From the NCBI RefSeq assembly GCF_016653355.1, contig NZ_NHSK01000312.1:1-38777 (forward strand): 38,777 nucleotides of DNA, given 5' to 3'. The stretch is from Rhodoplanes elegans (GTDB lineage: Bacteria > Pseudomonadota > Alphaproteobacteria > Rhizobiales > Xanthobacteraceae). Below, one piece after another: positions 16,942-25,034 of the stretch (position 1 is its first letter; each line of letters opens with the position of its first letter). Both the position numbers and the translations under genes were made by a program. The notes under the pieces were generated by a model that had not been told where the DNA came from, did not search any database, and saw only the letters and a program-made list of their open reading frames with translations.

Positions 16942-17543
16942 GAGCCTGACTCGAAATTCGGCCTTTATTAACAGGGTCTGGCGAGGCGGCGGGTGAGGAG
17001 CCGCGGGTGTGCGACGAGGAGCCAAGCGGTCGCTGTCGCGATGGGTGAACGCGCTTGCCCGCATCGAAGCCCCGTGGGCCGCCGCTTTTGGTGGTCGGCG
17101 CGCTCCGGCTGTCGATGATCGCCGCGGTCGGCGTCGGCTTGCACCCGAGCTGCCGGCGCGCCAGGCGGACGAGAGCCGTCACGATCCGCCGCCACCAGCC
17201 GGTGTCCCGCCACGCATAGAAGTAGCCCTGCACGGTCGAGCGCGGCGGGAAGTCTCCAGGCAGCGCCCGCCACTGGCAGCCCGTGGACAGCACGTAGAGG
17301 ATCGCCTCGACGACCCGACGCAGATCGGTCGTCCGAGGACGACCCATCCGGCGGCGCGGCGGCAGCCGCCGCGCGATCAACGCCCATTCCGCGTCGGTCA
17401 GATTGCTCGCGAAGCGCAGCCCGTCCCGCCGATACTGGGCGCGAGTGATTTCGGTCCAAGGCATCGTGCTCTCCATCGAATCTTTGCAAATCCGACGGAA
17501 TCACAGCCCTCCGAAATCACTCACTCATTGTCCGGTCAGGCTC
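16942..17543 (-). mobile_element. Internally deleted IS5-type insertion sequence
   Basis: The 602-bp element has terminal inverted repeats GAGCCTGAC (16942-16950) and GTCAGGCTC (17535-17543), flanked on both sides by TGA (16939-16941 and 17544-17546). That is the 3-bp TNA duplication expected for the IS1031 group of IS5. It contains a transposase with a central deletion, so it cannot move alone but could be mobilised by an intact relative. Confidence 0.85.
16968..17476 (-). pseudogene. Truncated and frameshifted IS5-family transposase
   Basis: From ATG 17476 or 17464 the frame gives the IS5/DUF4096 N-terminal part: L-T-D-A-E-W-A-L-I-A-R-R-L-P-P near residue 26, then C-Q-W-R-A-L-P-G-D-F-P-P and the catalytic start I-I-D-S-R-S followed by G-G-P-R-G-F-D-A-G-K at about 140. 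The centre of the catalytic domain is missing. The authentic C-terminus (I-A-T-A-T-A-W-L-L-V-A-H-P-R-L-L) resumes in another frame and ends at 16968. Nonfunctional. Confidence 0.85.
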
Positions 17544-17556
17544 TGAGAACGCGACC

Positions 17557-18468
17557 TCACCGCCGCCACGGCAGCGCAGTTGGGTCTTCGACGAACACCC
17601 AGGCGCCCTGCCCCAACGCGTCCGGAAACGCCGCCGTGACGGCGCCGTCGCGTTCGACGAAGGGCAGGCCGGCCTGCGCGAGCGTTCCCTTCAGGACCGC
17701 GAGCGACGTCACCACCAGCGCATAGGCGCCGATGAACGGCAGGCTCGGCGGCACGATGCCGGTCAGGGCGCGCAGCGTGTCGGGTGTCGTGATCTGGACG
17801 CGTCCGCGATCGAGCGCGATCGCGGGCCCGGCCGCGGTGTCGCGCGCCGGGCGATTCAGGAATCGTGAGAAGCGCGCCGCCGCCTCGGCCGTGTCGCCGA
17901 CCGCGATCACGGCGTCGAGCAGCGCCGAGACGCCGTTCGGATGCGTCAGCCAGCGCGGCTGCCAGACGGTGTGCTCGGTGTGGTGGGTCAGCATCTGGAT
18001 GCGGCCCTCCGGCATGACGCCGGGCGACAGCCGCGCCACCGTGAAGGCCGCGATGTCGTGACCGTCGGCGGTATCGACCGGCCGCTGCATCGAGACGAGC
18101 GGCTGCATCGGCATGCCGGCGGCCGCGAGGCGGGTGTGATGCGCCGCAGCGTCGGTGACCGCGAAGGCGATCAGATGCACGCCGGGGTAGCGGTCGCGCG
18201 CCGTGTCCAGCTGCCGACCGAGCGGCGTGTCGGCGGTCTTGAACAGAACCTCCACATAGCCGCGAGAGAACATCGCCGTGACGTTGCCGGTGCCGGTCGG
18301 TGTCGCGGTGCCGTCGGGACCCGGATTGACCTGCACTGAAGGCGGCGTGGGGGCGAACCCGGCCTGCGCGAGTGCCGCACCGGCCGCGCCCCGGTCGGCG
18401 GCGAAATGGCCGACATGGTCCAGAAAAATCTCCTCCCCGGCGGGAAGTTGACGCGAGCTTTCTTCCAT
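17557..18468 (-). CDS. VOC family (glyoxalase-like) protein
   Basis: The 303-residue protein opens with L-D-H-V-G-H-F-A-A-D, the start of a vicinal oxygen chelate domain of the Glyoxalase_3/5 type, and contains V-H-L-I-A-F-A-V-T-D and a second half starting near H-P-N-G-V-S-A-L-L-D-A-V-I-A-V. The enzymatic activity is unknown. The minus-strand frame extends to 18984 without a stop, but upstream parts are antisense to the ABC gene; ATG 18468 with AGGAG about 11 bases upstream is chosen, and ATG 18492 is possible. The gene is divergent from the ABC transporter. Confidence 0.78.
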   Translation of the reverse strand: MEESSRQLPAGEEIFLDHVGHFAADRGAAGAALAQAGFAPTPPSVQVNPGPDGTATPTGTGNVTAMFSRGYVEVLFKTADTPLGRQLDTARDRYPGVHLIAFAVTDAAAHHTRLAAAGMPMQPLVSMQRPVDTADGHDIAAFTVARLSPGVMPEGRIQMLTHHTEHTVWQPRWLTHPNGVSALLDAVIAVGDTAEAAARFSRFLNRPARDTAAGPAIALDRGRVQITTPDTLRALTGIVPPSLPFIGAYALVVTSLAVLKGTLAQAGLPFVERDGAVTAAFPDALGQGAWVFVEDPTALPWRR

Positions 18469-18766
18469 GAAACGCCGAACTCCTGATCCCATCGTCGTTT
18501 TTTCACCATCTCGCGCGACGGTTGATGCCCGCCGCGCGCAGCCCGCCTTATATACGAGGCGTCGCGGCGGTCGAGTGTCGCGCACAGCGGAACCGATCCG
18601 CGTCGCCGCTCGACACCACCGACCGACCCGCTGCGTGCACTCGATGCCGCAGCCGGGCGTCATCTTCTCGTGATCGGCACAGAATTTGCTCGGGTTCACG
18701 GCCCGCAACAGCATAATACGGCCCCCAGTGGTCGAGATCGGATCTCGATTGACCCCCGTCATCACC

Positions 18767-19609
18767 ATGGATGCCATGACCTCACCGGCGACTTTACCGG
18801 CGGCCCTCGCCGCGACCCCGGATCGACGCCAGGCGCTCGCGTTCCGCCATGTCTCGAAGCGCTTCGGCCGCGCCGACGGCTCGTCCCTCGAGGTGCTGCG
18901 CGACATCAGCTTCGACGTGCCGGCCGGCTCGATCGTGTCGATCCTCGGCCCTTCGGGCTCGGGCAAGTCGACGCTGCTCAACATGGCGGCGGGCCTGCTC
19001 GCGCCGGATCAGGGGCGCGTCCTCGTGCTCGGCCACGAGACCACGGGCGACGCGGCCGGCGCGGTCGACTGGTCGCGGCTCGGCTACATGTTCCAGGACG
19101 ATCGCCTGCTGCCGTGGCGCTCCGCGCTCGCCAATGTCGGGCTGGCGCTGGAGAGCGGCTCGATCGGCAAGCGCGAATGGCGTGCGCGGTCGCAGGCCCA
19201 GCTCGCGCTGGTGGGGCTCGGCGACTTCGCGTCCGCCTACCCGCACCAGCTCTCCGGCGGCATGCGCAGCCGCGTCGCGCTCGCCCGCAGCCTCGTCACC
19301 GAGCCGGACATTCTGCTCATGGACGAGCCGTTCTCGCGGCTCGATGCCCAAACGCGCACCACTATGCATACAGAGTTGCTGCGCATCCACCGCGAGCGCA
19401 ACATGTCGATCGTGTTCGTCACCCACGACGTGGAGGAGGCCGTGATCCTGGCCGACCACATCGTGATGTTCTCGCCGCGGCCCGGGCGCGTGCACACCGA
19501 GCTCGCCGTCGACCTGCCGCATCCCCGCCTCGGCACGCCGGAGGCCCAGACCCTCGTCGCGGAGTTGCGTGCCGCGATCGCGGGCATGTCGGCCGACTGG
19601 GTGATCTGA
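18767..19609 (+). CDS. ABC transporter ATP-binding protein, nitrate/sulfonate/taurine type
   Basis: The 280-residue ATPase has Walker A G-P-S-G-S-G-K-S-T at 61-69, Q-loop Gln110 (Y-M-F-Q-D-D-R-L-L-P-W), signature L-S-G-G-M at 162-166, Walker B I-L-L-M-D-E-P at 182-188 and switch His220. The D-D-R-L-L-P-W motif is typical of SsuB/TauB-like importers that work with NMT1-type binding proteins. The start is uncertain: ATG 18767 or 18776, with no clear ribosome binding site; the frame continues upstream to 18686. It is followed by the binding protein and permease, in the usual three-gene importer. Confidence 0.92.
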   Translation: MDAMTSPATLPAALAATPDRRQALAFRHVSKRFGRADGSSLEVLRDISFDVPAGSIVSILGPSGSGKSTLLNMAAGLLAPDQGRVLVLGHETTGDAAGAVDWSRLGYMFQDDRLLPWRSALANVGLALESGSIGKREWRARSQAQLALVGLGDFASAYPHQLSGGMRSRVALARSLVTEPDILLMDEPFSRLDAQTRTTMHTELLRIHRERNMSIVFVTHDVEEAVILADHIVMFSPRPGRVHTELAVDLPHPRLGTPEAQTLVAELRAAIAGMSADWVI

Positions 19610-19671
19610 TCCCGTTCATCGTCACGTCCCGGACCCGCCACCGGTCCCGAACCCCCGTCCCTGGAGAGACC

Positions 19672-20652
19672 ATGTCCGTGCGAAAGCTCGCCCTCGCCGT
19701 GGCCGTCGCCACCGCCACCCTCGCCCCCGTCACCGCCTCGGCGCAGGAGAAGATCAAGGTCGGCTACTGGACCTCCGGATTCAGCGTCGGCTTCGGCGCC
19801 GTGCTGGAGGCCGGCAAGTTCCTCGAAGCGCAGGGACTGGTGCCGGAGTACATCAAGTTCTCCGACGTCAACGGCCCGACCAAGGCGCTGATGACCCACT
19901 CGATCGACGTCGCCTTCGGGGCCCCGGCGACCGGCGCCTTTACGCTCGGCGGCGAGGGCGCCCCCCTCGAGGTGGTGCTGGTGACGCAGATCGCCGAGGC
20001 GACCTTCGTCACCAAGGACGGCTCGAGCATCACCTCGCTCGCCGATCTGAAGGGCAAGAAGGTCGGCATGTCGCCGGCCGGCAGCGCCATGTACGCCATC
20101 ACGACGTCGCTCCTGGAAAAGAACCAGGGCCTCAAGCGCAGCGACTTCACGGCCGTGCCGGGCAACGAGGGGCGGCTCCTGCAGTTCCTCTCGCAGGGCG
20201 ACATCGACGCGGCGGCGCTGCGCGCCGTCACGCTCGCCTCGGTCACCGACGTGAAGCTCAAGCCGCTCGGCAACGTCGTCGACGAGTGGAAGGCGATGAC
20301 CAAGACCTCGGCCCCGCCGATCCTCGGCGTCGCCATCGTCCACAAGGACTTCGCCCGCCAGAGCCCGCAGGCCGTGGTGAAATACGTGAAGGGCGTGATC
20401 GAGGCGACGCGCTTCGGCGCCAAGGAGACCGACAAGGCCTCCGAGATCCTGCGCAAGAGCGCCAATCTCGACGCCCGCGACGCCACCGCCTACGCCAAGC
20501 TGTGGGACCAGTTCTACGTCGCCTCGCTCGAGCCCGCCGACGTCACGACGTTGAAGACCATGGTCGAGGTATTCCGCGGCGCCGGCACGATCGAGAAGCC
20601 GGTGCCGGATTCGCTGTTCGTCTCCAGCTACTACGAGCAGGCGAAGAAGTGA
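19672..20652 (+). CDS. ABC transporter substrate-binding protein, NMT1/SsuA-like
   Basis: The 326-residue periplasmic protein has a signal peptide (residues 1-24, ending A-S-A) and the NMT1 fold: K-I-K-V-G-Y-W-T-S-G at the start, D-V-A-F-G-A-P in the first lobe and the S-L-A-D-L-K-G-K-K-V-G motif near 125. Family members bind sulfonates, nitrate, thiamine precursors, phthalates and other organic acids, so the ligand cannot be read from sequence. ATG 19672 is preceded by CTGGAGAG. Its TGA overlaps the permease GTG. Confidence 0.92.
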   Translation: MSVRKLALAVAVATATLAPVTASAQEKIKVGYWTSGFSVGFGAVLEAGKFLEAQGLVPEYIKFSDVNGPTKALMTHSIDVAFGAPATGAFTLGGEGAPLEVVLVTQIAEATFVTKDGSSITSLADLKGKKVGMSPAGSAMYAITTSLLEKNQGLKRSDFTAVPGNEGRLLQFLSQGDIDAAALRAVTLASVTDVKLKPLGNVVDEWKAMTKTSAPPILGVAIVHKDFARQSPQAVVKYVKGVIEATRFGAKETDKASEILRKSANLDARDATAYAKLWDQFYVASLEPADVTTLKTMVEVFRGAGTIEKPVPDSLFVSSYYEQAKK

Positions 20653-21455
20653 GAGCGCCGAGCGAAACGACGGCCGCCACGGCGGCCCGGGGAACCGGAC
20701 GCGGTGGGCTGGCGCTGCGGCGCACCGCGCTTCTCGTGCTGCTGATCGCGATCTGGTGGGCGGCCTCGCTCGCCATGCCACCCTACGTGCTGCCGAGCCC
20801 GGCCCGCGTCGCCCAGCGTCTGGTGACGCTGGCCGAGAGCGGCGACCTGTTCTCGAACCTGTTCACTACGCTGTGGCGCGTGCTCGCCGGCTTCGCCGTC
20901 GCGGTGGTGATCGGCGTGCCGGGCGGCATCCTGCTCGGCTCCAACCGGACGCTCGGCGCCTTCTTCGAGCCGGTGCTGCCGGTGATGAACACGGTGTCGT
21001 CGGCGATCTGGGCGATCTTCGCGATCCTGTGGTTCGGGCTGTCGCCACTCACCCCGATCTTCGTCGTGCTGATGACGGCGCTGCCGCTGATCATCACCAA
21101 CGTCTGGCAGGGCACCCAGGCCGTCAACGCCGAGTATGTGGAGCTCGCGCAGACGCTGCGCTTCTCGCGGCTGAAGACGTTGACCAAGATCTACGTTCCG
21201 TCGATCCTGCCCTACTTCTTCTCGGGCGCGCGGCTCGCCTTCGGGTTCGGCTGGCGCGTCAGCCTGGTCGCCGAGACGCTCGGCGCCTCGAGCGGCGTCG
21301 GCTATCGGCTGCGCCAGGCCTCCGACCTGATCCAGACCGACCAGGTGTTCGCCTGGACGATCGCCCAGATCGCCATGATGGTGGTGATCGAGATCGGTCT
21401 TCTGGCCCCGCTGGAGCGGCATCTGTTCCGCTGGCGGCGCGACGTGAGGACGTGA
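20649..21455 (+). CDS. ABC transporter permease, SsuC/TauC-like
   Basis: The 268-residue inner-membrane protein has about six hydrophobic segments and the family's opening L-P-S-P-A-R-V-A-Q-R-L. The cytoplasmic EAA-type loop lies near residues 160-180 (V-E-L-A-Q-T-L, then V-P-S-I-L-P-Y). The start is GTG 20649, overlapping the binding protein's stop (GTGA); later ATGs would cut the first membrane segment. It forms the import channel with the two upstream gene products. A GC-rich hairpin follows directly. Confidence 0.9.
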   Translation: MRAPSETTAATAARGTGRGGLALRRTALLVLLIAIWWAASLAMPPYVLPSPARVAQRLVTLAESGDLFSNLFTTLWRVLAGFAVAVVIGVPGGILLGSNRTLGAFFEPVLPVMNTVSSAIWAIFAILWFGLSPLTPIFVVLMTALPLIITNVWQGTQAVNAEYVELAQTLRFSRLKTLTKIYVPSILPYFFSGARLAFGFGWRVSLVAETLGASSGVGYRLRQASDLIQTDQVFAWTIAQIAMMVVIEIGLLAPLERHLFRWRRDVRT

Positions 21456-21462
21456 GCTGCGC

Positions 21463-21495
21463 CCGGCCGCCGCAACGACGGCGGTGGCGGCCGGG
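21463..21495 (+). terminator. Hairpin after ABC importer operon
   Basis: CCCGGCCGCC at 21463-21472 pairs perfectly with GGCGGCCGGG at 21486-21495 around a 13-base loop, eight bases after the permease stop. No T run follows, so this is a probable rather than certain terminator. Confidence 0.5.
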
Positions 21496-21633
21496 ATCTT
21501 GCAAGGGCGGACGGGCGACGTGTCGCCCGGACCTGTCCCGGGTGGCGTTCGGAGCGTGGGTGCGGCCCGTCCGATACGGGTCGATCGAGGTGCAGCGCAG
21601 CGGCCCCCGGCCGTGCCGCGATGGGAGACGAGA

Positions 21634-22617
21634 ATGCTACGACGTGACGTGCTGAAGCTGGCGCTCGGTTCGCTCGCAGGGGCGGCCCTCGCCGCCCACC
21701 CGGCGGCCGCGCAGGGCTATCCGGATCGGCCGATCCGCCTGATCGTGCCGCGCAGCGCCGGTGGCGTGCTCGACATCGTCGCCCGCCAATACGCGGAGTG
21801 GGTCAAGACCTCGCTCGGCTCCGTCATCGTCGAGAACCAGGGCGGCGGCGGCGGCATCATCGGCACCGCGATGGCGGCCCGCAGCGCGCCCGACGGCTAC
21901 ACGCTGCTGCTCGGCTCGACCAGCGACCTCGTCCTCATCCCGGCGCTCAACAGCAAGACCGGCTACGAGGCGAAGGATTTCGCGCCGATCGCCACGATGG
22001 CGATCTCGGTCGCGGCCATCATCGTCCACCCCTCCGTGCCGGCCAACGACCTGAAGGAGCTCGCCGCCTACGCCAAGGCGAACCCGGGCAAGCTGTCCTA
22101 CGGCTCGGCCGGTCCGGGCACCATGGCGAACCTCGCGGGCGAGCTGTTCAAGTCGCTCGCCGGCACGCCCGACATCGTCCATGTCCCCTACAAGGGCGCG
22201 GCGGGCGGCTACACGGATCTGATCGCCGGGCAGGTGCCGATGTTCGCCTCCAACGTCACCGACCAGATGGTCTCGCTGCATCGGGCCGGCAAGGTGCGCA
22301 TCCTCGCGGTGGCGAGCGAGCAGCGCCTCGGCATCGCGCCCGAGATCCCGACCAGCGCCGAGGCGGGCTATCCCGAGCTGATCGCCAAGCTGGCGCTCGG
22401 CCTGTTCGCGCCGGCGGCGACGCCGACGGCGATCCTCGAGACGCTCGACGCCGTGACGCGCAAATGCATGGACGACGAGGCGTTCCGGGCGCAGCTCGTG
22501 AAGGCCGGGTTCGAGCCCGTGCTCGGCGTCGGCCGCCGCGAGACGGCGGAGTTCATCGGCGCCGAGCAGAAGCGCTGGACCCCGGTGGTGATGTCGTCCG
22601 GGCTGAGGACGCAGTAG
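21634..22617 (+). CDS. Bug/TctC family tripartite tricarboxylate-type binding protein
   Basis: The 327-residue periplasmic protein has a signal peptide with an R-R-D-V-L-K-L start (Tat-like) and A-A-A cleavage near residue 26. Bug-family hallmarks follow: Y-P-D-R-P-I-R-L-I-V-P, V-E-N-Q-G-G-G-G-G-I-I-G, P-D-G-Y-T-L-L and P-Y-K-G-A-A-G-G-Y-T-D-L. Bug proteins bind carboxylated compounds, including aromatic acids. No TctA/TctB membrane genes are present, a common orphan arrangement; it may serve as a sensor or share distant transporters. GGGAGA precedes ATG 21634. Confidence 0.92.
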   Translation: MLRRDVLKLALGSLAGAALAAHPAAAQGYPDRPIRLIVPRSAGGVLDIVARQYAEWVKTSLGSVIVENQGGGGGIIGTAMAARSAPDGYTLLLGSTSDLVLIPALNSKTGYEAKDFAPIATMAISVAAIIVHPSVPANDLKELAAYAKANPGKLSYGSAGPGTMANLAGELFKSLAGTPDIVHVPYKGAAGGYTDLIAGQVPMFASNVTDQMVSLHRAGKVRILAVASEQRLGIAPEIPTSAEAGYPELIAKLALGLFAPAATPTAILETLDAVTRKCMDDEAFRAQLVKAGFEPVLGVGRRETAEFIGAEQKRWTPVVMSSGLRTQ

Positions 22618-22625
22618 CATTCAAG

Positions 22626-22669
22626 GTCATTCCGGGCTCGCGGACCTGCGGTCCGCGCCCCGGAATGAC
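22626..22669. repeat. Palindromic intergenic repeat
   Basis: GTCATTCCGGGCTCGCGGACC pairs with GGTCCGCGCCCCGGAATGAC around a 3-base loop, with a few mismatches. It sits between convergent genes (Bug protein and acyl-CoA ligase) and may act as a bidirectional terminator. Its GTCATTCCGGG end is typical of repeats in Bradyrhizobium-like genomes. Confidence 0.7.
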
Positions 22670-22673
22670 GGGC

Positions 22674-24221
22674 TCACCCCTTCCGCCCCTGCACCAGCCG
22701 CGCCTCGGCGTCGCGGTGGAGGGCGCCGCGGTCGATCTTGTTGGTCGAGGCGAGCGGCAGCTTCTCCACGAACCAGACGAAGCGCGGGTGCTGATAGGCC
22801 GGCGCGTTGGCGAGCGCGAAACGCTTGATGTCCGCGGCGTCCGGCGCGCTGCCCGCCCGCGGAATCACGAAGGCGACCGGCTTCTGCCCCTTGATCTCGT
22901 CGTCGACCGGCACGACCGCGGCCTGCGCGACGTCCGGATGGCGCTCCAGCATGCGCTCGACGTCGCCCGGGAAGATGTTCTCGCCGCCGGAGACGAACAT
23001 GTCGTCGGTGCGCCCGACGAAGGTGTAGAAGCCGTTCGGGTCGCGGCGGAACACGTCGCCGGTCTTGTAGAAGCCGTCGGCCGTGATCGGCGTCGCGAGG
23101 TCCGGGCGATTGTGATAGCCGTTCATGATCGCCGGCGACTTCATCTCCAGCGCGCCCTCGACCGCGTCGCGATCGTCGCCGTCGACGAGACGTACCTGCA
23201 CCTGCGGGTGCGGATAGCCGACCGACGTGTCGGGCTGCTTGAGCCCGTCGGGATGCGGGCCGAACACCACGGGGCCGCCCTCGGTCGTGCCGTAGGCGTT
23301 GGTGATCGCGGCGTTGGGCAGCAGCGCCTCGATCGCCGCCATCAGGCTGGCGCTGACCGGCGCCGAGCCCATCCGCACCAGCTTCACGCTGGACAGGTCG
23401 GTCGCGGTGAGCAGCGCGCGCTCGCGCAGCATCATCGCCATCATGGGCGGCACCGCGGTGAGCCACGTGGCCTTGTAGCGCCCGATCGCCTCGATATAGG
23501 CGGCGGCCGTGAACTGCGGCAGCAGGATCACGGTAGCGTGCGCAGCGCAGGCGAGCTTCGCCAAGGCCAGCGCGTTCATGTGATAGAGCGGCGCGGCGAC
23601 GAGAAAGCGATGCGCGCTCATGCCGGGCGCGCCGGCGAGCCGCGTCTTCACCACCCACAGATGGCTCTGATGCGACAGCACGACGCCCTTCGGCGTGCCG
23701 GTCGAGCCCGACGTGTAGAGGAACATGGCGGGCTCGCGCTCCGCCGGCACGACCGCCTCGAACGGTCCCGGATCGAGAAAGCCCTCGAAGCTCTCGCTGC
23801 CGTGGGCGCCGAAGCAGATCACCGGCAGATCGGCCGGACAGTCGTCGCGCCGCGCCGAATCGCAGAACACCAGCCTCGCGCCGCAGTCCCGCAGGATGAA
23901 GTCGATGGTGCCGCGCGGGAACTTGAAGTTGACCGGCACGGCGACGAAGCCGGCGCGCATGATGCCGAGATAGGCGGCGACGTATTCCGAGCGATTGGCG
24001 GACAGGATCGCGACCCGGTCGCCGCGAGAAAAGCCGCGTGCCGTGAGCGCGCGGGCCACGCCGTTCGCCGCCGCGTCCAGCGCCCCGTAGCTGATCTCGC
24101 GCGGCGTCTCCTCGCCGCCGAGATCGACGATGGCGATTTTTCCCGGGTCCTGCCGGGGGTCGATCAGGTCGCCGAGATTCTTGGGATCGAAGGATTCGGG
24201 ATCATGCACGTGCGAGTTCAT
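22674..24221 (-). CDS. Acyl-CoA ligase (AMP-binding family)
   Basis: The 515-residue adenylate-forming enzyme couples ATP use to CoA thioester formation. Visible motifs are Y-T-S-G-S-T-G-T-P-K-G in the P-loop region, Y-G-T-T-E-G-G-P near the middle, Y-K-T-G-D-V and G-R-T-D-D-M-F-V-S-G-G-E-N-I at the hinge, and the C-terminal catalytic lysine in S-T-N-K-I-D-R-G. The carboxylate substrate (fatty, aromatic or other) is not readable. ATG 24221 (M-N-S-H-V-H-D-P) is chosen; the extension to 24278 runs through a repeat. It is followed at its 5' side by a thioesterase on the same strand. Confidence 0.92.
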   Translation of the reverse strand: MNSHVHDPESFDPKNLGDLIDPRQDPGKIAIVDLGGEETPREISYGALDAAANGVARALTARGFSRGDRVAILSANRSEYVAAYLGIMRAGFVAVPVNFKFPRGTIDFILRDCGARLVFCDSARRDDCPADLPVICFGAHGSESFEGFLDPGPFEAVVPAEREPAMFLYTSGSTGTPKGVVLSHQSHLWVVKTRLAGAPGMSAHRFLVAAPLYHMNALALAKLACAAHATVILLPQFTAAAYIEAIGRYKATWLTAVPPMMAMMLRERALLTATDLSSVKLVRMGSAPVSASLMAAIEALLPNAAITNAYGTTEGGPVVFGPHPDGLKQPDTSVGYPHPQVQVRLVDGDDRDAVEGALEMKSPAIMNGYHNRPDLATPITADGFYKTGDVFRRDPNGFYTFVGRTDDMFVSGGENIFPGDVERMLERHPDVAQAAVVPVDDEIKGQKPVAFVIPRAGSAPDAADIKRFALANAPAYQHPRFVWFVEKLPLASTNKIDRGALHRDAEARLVQGRKG

Positions 24222-24251
24222 CGGAGACGCCACCAAACCAAGCCGTTGCGT

Positions 24252-24340
24252 CGTCATGGCCGGGCTCGACCCGGCCATCCATCACGCTTCGGATCGAGTC
24301 CGTTCGAAGATGGATGCGCGGGTCGAGCCCGCGCATGACG
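24252..24340. repeat. Palindromic intergenic repeat
   Basis: The left arm (24252-24283, starting CGTCATGGCCGGGCTCGACC) and right arm (24309-24340) pair at about 28 of 32 positions around a 25-base loop. It lies between the thioesterase stop and the ligase start. Confidence 0.75.
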
Positions 24341-24345
24341 GACTA

Positions 24346-24771
24346 TCACTTCTTCGGCGCCGCGGCGCCGGTGAAATAGGTGGCGCGCCCGCTCGCCAAA
24401 AGCTTGCCGTCGAGGTCGAACACCTGCGACTCGGCGGCGGCGAACTGGCTGCCCGGCTTGAGCACGCGGCCCTTGACGATCAGGTCGCCCGGCATCGCGG
24501 CCGCATGATAGTCGACCCGCATGTCGATGGTCGGCACGCCGCGCCCGGTGCGCTTCACCAGCGCCCAGTCGGCGGCGAGGTCGAGCAGCGTCGCGAGGAT
24601 GCCGCCGTGCGTGTAGGGGCGCTCCGGATGCACCTTCCACTCCTCGCGCCAGGTGGCGCGGATCTCGATCGTGTCCTCGCCGAGCGCCGTGACCTTGAGG
24701 CCGAGCCACTGGTGGAACGGCCCCTGGGTGATCATGGCGTCGACGTCTGCGGCGGTGAGGTCCTGGCTCAT
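24346..24771 (-). CDS. PaaI-type hotdog thioesterase
   Basis: The 141-residue protein has the hotdog-fold motif T-H-G-G-I-L-A-T-L-L-D-L-A-A near residues 53-66, with the HGG and catalytic Asp of PaaI-like acyl-CoA thioesterases, and the V-D-Y-H-A-A-A strand. It would release CoA from stalled or toxic acyl-CoA esters, often aromatic ones. ATG 24771 follows AGGACATCC; the longer frame upstream runs into GC-rich repeat. It lies in line with the acyl-CoA ligase, supporting a shared CoA-thioester pathway. Confidence 0.88.
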   Translation of the reverse strand: MSQDLTAADVDAMITQGPFHQWLGLKVTALGEDTIEIRATWREEWKVHPERPYTHGGILATLLDLAADWALVKRTGRGVPTIDMRVDYHAAAMPGDLIVKGRVLKPGSQFAAAESQVFDLDGKLLASGRATYFTGAAAPKK

Positions 24772-24816
24772 GGATGTCCTGTGGTGTGGCTCTCCGCGCC
24801 GCCTTGCCGAGACGCT

Positions 24817-24988
24817 ACCCCCCTCCCCACCCCTCCCCCACAAGGGGGGAGGGAGCAGGCGGAGATCCGGGCAGGCGCTCAGACCATCAGGCGCAAAGGC
24901 CTCTCTTGGAATTTGTCAGCCCGAGATTCGAGCGGTTGCGGCTCCTGCGTTCCCTCCCCCCTTGTGGGGGAGGGACAGGGAGGGGGGT
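24817..24988. repeat. Long C/G-tract inverted repeat
   Basis: The left arm 24817-24857 (ACCCCCCTCCCCACCCCTCC and onward) and right arm 24946-24988 are near-perfect reverse complements of about 40 bases. They enclose about 88 bases with no recognised gene. Each arm also has its own small palindrome CCCCCACAAGGGGG or its complement. It lies between the thioesterase and oxidoreductase genes. Confidence 0.75.
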
Positions 24989-25034
24989 GACGCGGCAAAG
25001 CGATAGCGATCTACGCCTCGCAATCGCGAGCGCC

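Noticed and set aside
21798-24338. 846-codon plus-strand frame overlapping the Bug protein and antisense to the acyl-CoA ligase
   Set aside because: Overlaps two well-supported genes in wrong frames; the product is Arg/Ala/His-rich noise.
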